The position numbers and the translations under genes are program-made. From contig JADGHD010000282.1 of the NCBI GenBank assembly GCA_019689615.1, positions 1 through 6,642 on the forward strand: a stretch of 6,642 bases of DNA. Reading direction: 5' to 3'. A model generated the notes under the pieces. It searched no databases, was not told the DNA's origin, and saw only the letters and a program-made list of their open reading frames with translations. Shown here in pieces: positions 1 through 5,555 of the stretch; positions within the stretch are counted from its first letter, which is position 1; every line of letters begins with the position of its first letter. Source of the DNA: Frankia sp. (GTDB taxonomy: Bacteria > Actinomycetota > Actinomycetes > Frankiales > Frankiaceae).

Positions 1-9
1 GGCGTGCTG

Positions 10-1056
10 TCAGGCGCGGGGATGGGCCTGCTCGAAGGCCGCGCGCAGGCGTTCCGGGGTCACGTGGGTGTAGATCTGCGTGGTCGCCATGCTGGCGTGG
101 CCGAGCAGCTCCTGGACCGAGCGCAGGTCGGCGCCGCCGTCGAGCAGGTGGGTGGCCGCGGCGTGGCGCAGGCCGTGCGGGGTGACGCCGGCAGGGCCCC
201 CGGTCGCGGCGAGCCGGGCGGCCAGGATCCGGCGCACGGTCCGCGGGTCCAGCCGGCGACCGCGGATGCCCAGCAGCAGGGCCCTGTCGGAGGCCGGGGT
301 CGCCAGCACCGGCCGGCCGGACTCCAGCCAGGCGGTGAGCGCCCGGGCGGCCGGGATGCCGTAGGGGACGGCGCGCGGCCGGTCGCCCTTGCCGAGGACC
401 CGCAGCAGCCGGCGCTCGGCGTCGACGTCGGTCAGGTCGAGCCCGCACAGCTCGAACACCCGCGCGCCGGTCGCGTACAGCAGCTCGAGGACCGCGTCGT
501 CGCGCAGCCGCGCGGCGGCGGCCACGGCCGGGTCACCGGCCCGGCCACGCCGGGAGGGCTGGCCGTCGCCGCCGTCGCCGGCTCCCCTGCCACCGGCGGC
601 GGCCGGCGCCGGCGGGCCGGAGAGCAGCGCCCGGGCCTGCTCGGCGGTAAGCACCCGGGGCAGCCGCCGCGGCGCGCGCACCCCGGCGAGCCGGATCGCC
701 ACATCGTTCGGCAGGTGCCCGCGCCGGGCAGCGAAGGCGCAGAACACCCGGGCCACCGACGCGCGGCGGGCGAGCGTCGCCGGGGCGGCCCCGGCGGCCC
801 GCTGCCCGGCGAGCCAGCTCCGCAGCACGGTCAGGTCGAGATCGGCCAGCTCCGCGCGGCCGGTGCGGGCGGCGTGCGCCCGCAGCCCGGCGAGGTCCGC
901 CTGGTAGGCACGCACGGTCCGGGGCGAGCGGTTCAGCTCGGCCACCAGGTAGTCGACGAACGCCGCCAGCGCGCTGTCCCAGCCGCCCGGCGGGGCGCCA
1001 CCGGCGGGCTTCCCGGTCAGGGCTGCGCCGGCGCGGCGCGTTCCCAGCTCCCCCAT
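10..1056 (-). CDS. xerC: Tyrosine recombinase, XerC type
   Basis: This site-specific recombinase cuts and rejoins DNA through a tyrosine–phosphate link. In bacteria, XerC with XerD resolves chromosome dimers at dif. The 348-residue product has an N-terminal SAM-like core-binding domain (about residues 25–135, with NRSPRTVRAYQADL) and a C-terminal catalytic domain. All six expected active-site residues are visible: R199 (TGARV), K223 (GKGDR), H294 and R297 (PHGLRH), H320 (LLGHAS) and the nucleophile Y329 (QIYTHV). It is longer than the usual 300 or so residues because of a Gly/Ala/Arg-rich linker at about residues 147–180. The ATG is preceded by a weak ribosome site, GGTGA, 9 bases upstream. 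The gene diverges from yraN, and its left end is only 9 bases from the window edge. XerC is favoured over XerD by the neighbouring dprA and lepB/rnhB genes, which flank xerC in Mycobacterium. The assignment rests on that context, since sequence alone hardly separates the two. Confidence 0.93.
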   Translation of the reverse strand: MGELGTRRAGAALTGKPAGGAPPGGWDSALAAFVDYLVAELNRSPRTVRAYQADLAGLRAHAARTGRAELADLDLTVLRSWLAGQRAAGAAPATLARRASVARVFCAFAARRGHLPNDVAIRLAGVRAPRRLPRVLTAEQARALLSGPPAPAAAGGRGAGDGGDGQPSRRGRAGDPAVAAAARLRDDAVLELLYATGARVFELCGLDLTDVDAERRLLRVLGKGDRPRAVPYGIPAARALTAWLESGRPVLATPASDRALLLGIRGRRLDPRTVRRILAARLAATGGPAGVTPHGLRHAAATHLLDGGADLRSVQELLGHASMATTQIYTHVTPERLRAAFEQAHPRA

Positions 1057-1311
1057 GGCGGTACTTCACCCAAATTCCGGATGCGGCGCCAGCCCGACAC
1101 GCCCCGCAGGCGGCCGGGGAGGGCGGACGGACTGGCATCCCTGTGGATGGCCTGGCGCTTTCCACAGGATCCCGGTTGGCCCGCGCCACCCGGCCTGCCT
1201 GCCCGAACCTGATCGCGCCGACGGCGTCCGCCGCGGCGGCGCCGGGACCAGCACGAACCCGGTCGCCGGGAGGAGTGCCCGGCCAGGCGGCCGGCGGGAG
1301 GGGGATGCCGG
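1057..1311. other. Divergent spacer between xerC and yraN
   Basis: This 255-base gap lies between two divergently transcribed genes, so promoters for both the xerC side and the yraN–comM–dprA side are expected here. I see no convincing −10/−35 pair on either strand. Its contents are a short AT-richer patch just upstream of xerC (about 1065–1078), an inverted repeat at 1137–1170 listed separately, and a small GC hairpin at 1265–1283 (GCCGGG and CCCGGC arms around a 7-base loop containing AGGAG). At the yraN end there is a strong purine-rich ribosome site, GGGAGGGGG, at 1296–1304. I see no credible small gene: the frames that stay open across it are antisense or out-of-phase by-products of high GC. 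Confidence 0.6.
1137..1170. promoter_or_regulatory. Inverted repeat with DnaA-box-like arms
   Basis: CCTGTGGA (1140–1147) and TCCACAGG (1161–1168) form a perfect 8-base inverted repeat around a 13-base spacer. Two further outer pairs (1137–1138 with 1169–1170) form if C1139 bulges. Read as 9-mers the arms are CCATCCACA (minus strand) and CTTTCCACA (plus strand). Each matches 7 of 9 positions of the E. coli DnaA box TTATCCACA, and both end in TCCACA. The location, midway between two divergent genes, suits an operator or a pair of DnaA sites. Binding by any protein is inference; the repeat itself is directly visible. Confidence 0.4.
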
Positions 1312-1674
1312 ATGCGGGCCAAGGACGTGCTGGGCAGGTTCGGCGAGGAGCTGGCCGCCGGCCATCTCGCCGCGGCCGGCGTCGAGATCCTCGACCGCAA
1401 CTGGCGCTGCCGATACGGCGAGATCGACATCGTCGCCCTCGACCGGGGCACGCTGGTCTTCTGCGAGGTGAAGACCAGGTCGGGCGACCAGTTCGGCACC
1501 CCAGCCGCCGCGGTCACCCCGCGCAAGGCCGCCCGGCTGCGCCACCTGGCCGCCCGCTGGCTCGCCGAGCACCCGGGGCGGCGCGGCCCGGTGCGGTTCG
1601 ACGTGCTGGCGGTGCGCCGTGATCCGAGCGGCGGCGAGGCGGTCCGGGTCGAGCACCGGCGAGGGGCGTTCTGA
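1312..1674 (+). CDS. yraN: YraN/UPF0102 family nuclease-fold protein
   Basis: This is a 120-residue member of the UPF0102 (YraN) family, the usual size for the family, which has a PD-(D/E)XK-type nuclease fold and a poorly defined cellular role. The family signature is clear: an N-terminal helix with GRFGEELAAGHL (residues 8–19), then YGEIDIVALD (35–44) and FCEVKTRSG (50–58). D39, E52 and K54 fit the metal-binding/catalytic core. RFDV near residue 95 is also typical of the family. The ATG at 1312 is chosen because a strong GGAGG-type ribosome site (1296–1304) sits about 10 bases upstream; a nearer ATG at 1305 is out of frame. Its stop overlaps the comM start by one base (TGATG), so the two are translationally coupled. 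It heads the yraN–comM–dprA block, a grouping seen in many actinobacteria. No biochemical activity can be assigned from the sequence. Confidence 0.93.
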   Translation: MRAKDVLGRFGEELAAGHLAAAGVEILDRNWRCRYGEIDIVALDRGTLVFCEVKTRSGDQFGTPAAAVTPRKAARLRHLAARWLAEHPGRRGPVRFDVLAVRRDPSGGEAVRVEHRRGAF

Positions 1675-3209
1675 TGGCGCTCGCCCGCGCGCTCGCGGTC
1701 GCGGTGGTCGGCGTCACGGGGCACCTGGTCGAGGTGGAGGCCGACCTGGGCACGGGCCTGCCGGGCCTGACCATCATCGGGCTGCCGGACGCCGCGCTGC
1801 AGGAGTCGCGTGACCGGATCCGCGCCGCGGTCACCAACTCCGGCCAGCCCTGGCCGGACCGGCGGATCACGCTCGGCCTCTTCCCCGCCACGCTGCCCAA
1901 GTCCGGCAGCGCCTTCGACCTGGCGATGGCGCTGGCGGTGCTGGCGGCCGACGGCCAGGTGCCGGCCGGGGAGCTGCGGACCCGGGTGCTGATCGGCGAG
2001 CTGGCGCTCGACGGGCGGGTCCGGCCGGTGCGCGGTGTGCTGCCGGCGGTGCTGGCCGCGCAGGCCGCCGGGGTGGAGCGGGTGGTGGTCCCCGCCGGCA
2101 ACGCCGCCGAGGCGCTGCTCGTCCCGGGCACGGTGATCGAGCCGGTGGCGGACCTGCGTGGCGCCATCGGCCTGGTGCGCGGGCTCCAGCCGCCCGGCCC
2201 GGTGCCGGCACCGGCTGGCGGAGGGCAGGCCGACGAGGGCCCGGCGGCGCCGGACCTCGCCGAGGTCGCCGGGCAGAGCGTCGGCCGGCTCGCGGTCGAG
2301 GTCGCCGCTGCCGGCGGGCACCACCTGTACCTGCAGGGGCCACCGGGCAGCGGGAAGACCATGCTGGCGGAGCGGCTGCCCGGCGTGCTGCCCGACCTCG
2401 ACCCGGCCGCCGCGCTGGAGGTGACCGCGATCCACTCGGTCGCCGGCCTGCTCCCGGCCGGCGCCCCGCTGGTGCGCCGGCCGCCCTACCGCAGCCCGCA
2501 CCACAGCGCGACCGCGGCGGCGCTGATCGGCGCCGGCTCGGCGACGATCCGCCCGGGCCTGGCCTGCCAGGCCCACCGGGGCGCCCTGTTCCTGGACGAG
2601 GCTCCGGAGTTCTCACGGACCGCGCTGGACGCGCTGCGCCAGCCGTTGGAGAGCGGCGTCGTCGAGATCTCCAGGGCCAGGATGACCACCCGGTTCCCGG
2701 CGCGCTTCCAGCTCGTGCTCGCGGCCAACCCGTGCCCGTGTGCCCGGGCCAGGGCCGGCGGCGTGACCTGCGAGTGCCCGAGCGCGGTCCGGCGGCGCTA
2801 CCTCGGCCGGCTGTCCGGGCCGCTGCTCGACCGGATCGACATCCAGCTCGAGCTGTCCACGCCGACCCGGGCCGAGCTGCGCGCGGACCTGGGGCAGGCC
2901 GACTCGTCCGCGCGGGTCGCCGCCCGGGTGGCGGATGCGCGGACGGCGATGGCCGCCCGGCTGGCCGGGACGCCGTGGCGGACGAACGCCGAGGTCCCCG
3001 GAGCCACCCTGCGGCACGCCTGGAAGCCGGCGGCGAAGGCCAGCCGGGCGGCCGACCGCGCCTACGAGGCGGGCCACCTCACCGCGCGCGGGCTCGACCG
3101 GGTGCTGCGGGTCGCCTGGACGCTGGCCGACCTGGCGGGTCTGCCCAGCCCGACCGAGCACCAGGTCAACCAGGCGCTCAGCCTGCGCATCCCGGTGTGG
3201 GCACGGTGA
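1674..3209 (+). CDS. comM: ComM-like AAA+ ATPase (Mg-chelatase subunit ChlI family)
   Basis: This 511-residue protein has the standard three-part ComM architecture. A Lon-like N-terminal domain (about 1–165) includes GLPGLTIIGLPDAALQESRDR and SGSAFDLAMAL. An AAA+ domain (about 190–400) has Walker A GPPGSGKT (222–229, K228), PYRSPHHSAT (271–280) and Walker B LFLDEAPEF (305–313, D308/E309). The Mg-chelatase-type C-terminal domain covers about 410–505. Four cysteines, C354, C356, C366 and C368, sit in NPCPC and CEC and could bind metal. ComM of naturally competent bacteria is a hexameric helicase that extends branch migration as single-stranded donor DNA integrates. Older annotation calls such proteins magnesium chelatase, but no chlD/chlH-type partners lie here. 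The start is supported by GAGGGG 7 bases upstream and by the one-base overlap with yraN. Its end overlaps dprA by four bases. Whether this host takes up DNA naturally is unknown. Confidence 0.94.
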   Translation: MALARALAVAVVGVTGHLVEVEADLGTGLPGLTIIGLPDAALQESRDRIRAAVTNSGQPWPDRRITLGLFPATLPKSGSAFDLAMALAVLAADGQVPAGELRTRVLIGELALDGRVRPVRGVLPAVLAAQAAGVERVVVPAGNAAEALLVPGTVIEPVADLRGAIGLVRGLQPPGPVPAPAGGGQADEGPAAPDLAEVAGQSVGRLAVEVAAAGGHHLYLQGPPGSGKTMLAERLPGVLPDLDPAAALEVTAIHSVAGLLPAGAPLVRRPPYRSPHHSATAAALIGAGSATIRPGLACQAHRGALFLDEAPEFSRTALDALRQPLESGVVEISRARMTTRFPARFQLVLAANPCPCARARAGGVTCECPSAVRRRYLGRLSGPLLDRIDIQLELSTPTRAELRADLGQADSSARVAARVADARTAMAARLAGTPWRTNAEVPGATLRHAWKPAAKASRAADRAYEAGHLTARGLDRVLRVAWTLADLAGLPSPTEHQVNQALSLRIPVWAR

Positions 3210-4492
3210 CCGGCCCGCCGCGGCCGGCTGACGGCGCGCCAGACGGCGGCGGGGCGGGCAGCGCCCGCGGCGGCGGCCACGGCAGCGCGCCGGCCGCGGA
3301 GAGCCCGCAGCGGCTGGCCCGGGCGGCGCTGTCCCATCTGGTTGGCTACGGCAACGCGCGGCTGACGGCGGCGATCCGGGAGCACGGGCCGGTGGAGGCG
3401 TGGGCGCGGATCCGGGCGGAGCACACCGACATCGACCCCCGCCGCGACCTCGACCGGCTGGCCGCGGTGGGCGGGCGGCTGCTGTGCCCGGGCGACCCGG
3501 AGTGGCCGGTGGGCCTCGCGGCGCTCGACCGGACGGCCGGGCCCGGCGAGCGGGAGCTGGCCGCCCCGCTGGCGCTCTGGGTCCGCGGCGCGGCGGACCT
3601 GGCCGGCCTGACGGTTCGGGCGGTCGCGATCGTGGGCAGCCGCGCGGCCACCGGCTACGGGCTGCGGGTGGCCGGCGAGCTGGGCCTCGAGCTGGCGGAG
3701 CTGGGCTGGACGGTCGTGTCCGGCGCGGCGTTCGGGATCGACGCGGCGGCGCACCGGGGCGCGCTGGCCGCCGCCGGACCGACCGTGGCGGTGCTCGCCG
3801 GTGGGGTCGACGTGCCCTACCCGGCGGCGCACGCTGGGCTGCTCGAGGAGATCCTGGGCAGCGGGCTGCTGGTCAGCGAGGTGCCGCCGGGCGCGCCGCC
3901 GCTGCGCCGCCGGTTCCTCGTCCGCAACCGGATCATCGCGGCGCTCGCGCGCGGCACCGTGCTGGTCGAGGCGGGCATCCGCAGCGGAGCGCTCAGCACC
4001 GCCCGGCACGCGCGCCGGCTCGGGCGCGGGCTGATGGCCGTTCCCGGCCCGGTCACCAGCGCGATGTCTGCGGGCTGCCACCGGCTGCTGCGGGACCACC
4101 GGGAGGAGTGCGCGCTCGTCACCAACGCCCGCGACGTCGAGGAGGAGATCGGCCCGGTCGGCCTGCCCGCCGATACGGCTGGGCCGGCCCGGCCGCGCGA
4201 CGACCTGCCGGCCATGGTGCGGGCGCTGCTGGAGGCGATACCGGCGCGCGGGACCGTCGGCGCCGCCGTGCTGGCGCGCCGGGTCGGCGTCGGCGTGCCC
4301 GACGTGCTGGCGATGCTGGGACCGCTGGCGGTCGAGGGGCTCGTGGAGATCCGCCCCGACGGCTACCGGCTGACCCCGCTCGGCCGCGGGCCCACCGGCA
4401 ACCGAACTCGCGGTGGCCGCCCTGACGGCCCGGCCACCCGGCCGGCGCGCGACGACGACAGCCTGTTCCCCACCCTCCAGGATGAGGCGTGA
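3206..4492 (+). CDS. dprA: DNA processing protein DprA (Smf family)
   Basis: DprA binds single-stranded DNA in the cytoplasm and loads RecA on it during transformation. The 428-residue product begins at a GTG overlapping the comM stop (GTGA); no good ribosome site precedes it, so translation probably depends on coupling. Residues 1–33 are Gly/Ala/Pro-rich and disordered-looking, followed by a helical N-terminal region (about 35–70). The Rossmann-like core (about 120–315) carries AIVGSRAATGYGLR (141–154), VVSGAAFGIDAAAHRGAL (170–187), RFLVRNRIIAALARGTVLVEA (236–256), RSGALSTARHA and MAVPGPVTSAMSAGCHRLL. A winged-helix-like C-terminal domain spans about 335–392, followed by a basic then acidic tail ending in LFPTLQDEA. 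An upstream extension of the frame inside comM is open but lacks family similarity. It is the last gene of its block and converges on DUF2469. The family assignment is secure; a role in competence rather than general recombination is inferred. Confidence 0.94.
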   Translation: MTGPPRPADGAPDGGGAGSARGGGHGSAPAAESPQRLARAALSHLVGYGNARLTAAIREHGPVEAWARIRAEHTDIDPRRDLDRLAAVGGRLLCPGDPEWPVGLAALDRTAGPGERELAAPLALWVRGAADLAGLTVRAVAIVGSRAATGYGLRVAGELGLELAELGWTVVSGAAFGIDAAAHRGALAAAGPTVAVLAGGVDVPYPAAHAGLLEEILGSGLLVSEVPPGAPPLRRRFLVRNRIIAALARGTVLVEAGIRSGALSTARHARRLGRGLMAVPGPVTSAMSAGCHRLLRDHREECALVTNARDVEEEIGPVGLPADTAGPARPRDDLPAMVRALLEAIPARGTVGAAVLARRVGVGVPDVLAMLGPLAVEGLVEIRPDGYRLTPLGRGPTGNRTRGGRPDGPATRPARDDDSLFPTLQDEA

Positions 4493-4496
4493 CCAG

Positions 4497-4544
4497 GACC
4501 AGCCCGGGACGCGCCGGCTCGGCGCCGGCCGGGCCCGGCTGGTC
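4497..4544. terminator. Branched GC hairpin between convergent genes
   Basis: The 50-base gap between the dprA and DUF2469 stop codons is almost entirely foldable. The outer arms are GACCAGCCCGGG (4497–4508) and CCCGGCTGGTC (4534–4544), which give 11 base pairs with one bulged C (C4505). An inner hairpin, GCGCCG/CGGCGC, lies at 4511–4525 with a 3-base loop. There is no T-run on either strand, so it would be the T-less type often proposed for high-GC actinobacteria. Its symmetry and position suit termination from both directions. The right arm overlaps the last bases of the DUF2469 stop codon. Function is inferred from structure and place. Confidence 0.55.
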
Positions 4545-4839
4545 AGAGCTCGGCCTTGGTCAGCTCCTCGACGTTGACGTCCTTGAACGTCACCACCCGC
4601 ACGTTCTTCACGAAACGGGCAGGCCGGAACATGTCCCATACCCAGGCATCGCGCAGGGTGAGCTCGAAGAAGACCTCGCCATCCGTCGTGTTCCGAATAT
4701 CGATCTTGTACTCGTTGGCGAGGTAGAAGCGGCGCTCGGTTTCGATCACATAGGAGAAGAGCCCGACGACGTCCCGGTACTCGCGATAGAGCTGCAGCTC
4801 CATCTCGGTCTCGTACTTCTCGAGATCCTCGGCGCTCAT
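4543..4839 (-). CDS. DUF2469 family protein, conserved in actinobacteria
   Basis: This 98-residue cytoplasmic protein of unknown function belongs to the DUF2469 family, which is highly conserved across actinobacteria and includes M. tuberculosis Rv2901c. Characteristic stretches are MSAEDLEKYETEMELQLYRE (1–20), VGLFSYVIETERRFYLANEY (25–44), DAWVWDMFRPARFVKNVRV (64–82) and TFKDVNVEEL (84–93). No membrane segment, signal peptide or recognised catalytic motif is visible. The first 40 residues are acidic and probably helical, and the middle alternates like beta strands. The ATG overlaps the rnhB stop by four bases (ATGA) and has GGAG five bases upstream, so both the start and coupling to rnhB are well supported. 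It ends the lepB–rnhB–DUF2469 run. Base composition is odd: about 59% G+C by hand count over 4561–4839, against about 70–80% in sampled neighbouring lines, with several A/T-ending codons. Confidence 0.94.
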   Translation of the reverse strand: MSAEDLEKYETEMELQLYREYRDVVGLFSYVIETERRFYLANEYKIDIRNTTDGEVFFELTLRDAWVWDMFRPARFVKNVRVVTFKDVNVEELTKAEL

Positions 4840-5555
4840 GCGGTCTCCGTCAGGCCCTGCCGGCCGGCCATTGCCACGGTCTCCTCCAGCCGCACCGATC
4901 GTTCGTCCCCACCCTGCGCGACCAGGGACTGGATATTGGCATACGAAAGGCGGTGCTCCTCGCACGGCCCGTGTCTCGCCAGTGCCGCGGCGTGCGCCGC
5001 GGTCACGTACCCCTTGTGCTGCGCGAAATCGTACTCTCCGTGGCGCTCGTGCAGCCGGCACATGATCCGGTCCCGGGTCACCTTGGCGATGACGGACGCC
5101 GCCGCGACACAGCCGGCGACCCGGTCGCCCTTCTTCACCGCCAGTGACGGCGCGCCGAGTCCTGGGACCGGGAACCCGTCGGTGAGCACGTACCCGGGCC
5201 GGACCGACAGCCGCGCGACGGCCCGGCGCATCCCGGCGACGTTCATGACGTGCAGGCCGTACCGGTCGATGTCGCGCGCCGGGATGACCACCACCGACCA
5301 GGTGAGCGCCGCGGCCAGGACATCGTCGTACACGCGTTCTCTGACCCGCTCGGTCAGCAGCTTCGAGTCGGCCAGCTCGCCGAGCCGCCCGACCCGCCGA
5401 TGGTCGAGCACCACGGCGGCCACGACCAGGGGGCCGGCGCAGGCGCCCCGCCCGGCCTCGTCGACCCCGGCGACCGGGCCGAGACCGCGCCGGGCGAGCG
5501 CGCGCTCGTACCCGAACAGGCCGCTGTCCCGGCGGATGACCGCGGGGGGCCTCAT
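4836..5555 (-). CDS. rnhB: Ribonuclease HII
   Basis: RNase HII cuts the RNA strand at ribonucleotides embedded in DNA, starting ribonucleotide excision repair, and also acts on RNA–DNA hybrids. From the chosen start the product has 239 residues. The four metal-binding acidic residues are present: D32 and E33 in GVDEAGRG (30–37), D126 in LTDGFPV, and D144 in KKGD. D126 and D144 are 18 residues apart, as are E. coli D108 and D126. The family blocks ASVIAKVTRDRIM (153–165), FAQHKGY (177–183) and HRLSY (201–205) are also clear. The ATG at 5555 overlaps the lepB stop as ATGA, matching the rnhB–DUF2469 junction. An in-frame ATG at 5573 would add six residues (MVATFA) and cannot be excluded; neither has a well-spaced ribosome site. 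The tail after about residue 215 is acidic and probably not part of the catalytic fold. The gene is very likely cotranscribed with lepB and DUF2469. Confidence 0.94.
   Translation of the reverse strand: MRPPAVIRRDSGLFGYERALARRGLGPVAGVDEAGRGACAGPLVVAAVVLDHRRVGRLGELADSKLLTERVRERVYDDVLAAALTWSVVVIPARDIDRYGLHVMNVAGMRRAVARLSVRPGYVLTDGFPVPGLGAPSLAVKKGDRVAGCVAAASVIAKVTRDRIMCRLHERHGEYDFAQHKGYVTAAHAAALARHGPCEEHRLSYANIQSLVAQGGDERSVRLEETVAMAGRQGLTETA

Noticed and set aside
4..1212. A 402-codon plus-strand open frame opposite xerC, and similar long antisense frames opposite comM, dprA and lepB.
   Set aside because: Very high GC makes stop codons rare in all frames. The translations are low-complexity Gly/Arg/Pro/Ala strings with no family motifs, while the opposite strand encodes clear conserved proteins.
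1265..1283. Small hairpin with an AGGAG loop upstream of yraN, considered as a translational control element.
   Set aside because: Only six GC pairs, common by chance at this composition. The likely yraN ribosome site lies further downstream at 1296–1304.
1057..1311. A dif-like recombination site next to xerC.
   Set aside because: No 28-base pair of Xer half-sites with an AT-rich centre is visible; the only repeat has different arms and spacing.
2732..3205. An N-terminal extension of the dprA frame reaching back into comM.
   Set aside because: This stretch lies inside conserved comM coding sequence, its translation resembles no DprA domain, and a GTG at the comM stop gives a normal-looking DprA.
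1674..3209. A magnesium chelatase function in pigment or cobalamin synthesis for the comM gene.
   Set aside because: The Lon-like N-terminal domain, full ComM layout and dprA neighbour point to the ComM family; no other chelatase subunits are present here.
1245..4544. A 7-base inverted match, GACCAGC at 1246–1252 and GCTGGTC at 4538–4544, near the two ends of the inverted block.
   Set aside because: Too short to argue for recombination between repeats in GC-rich DNA; the right copy is already explained by the terminator stem.
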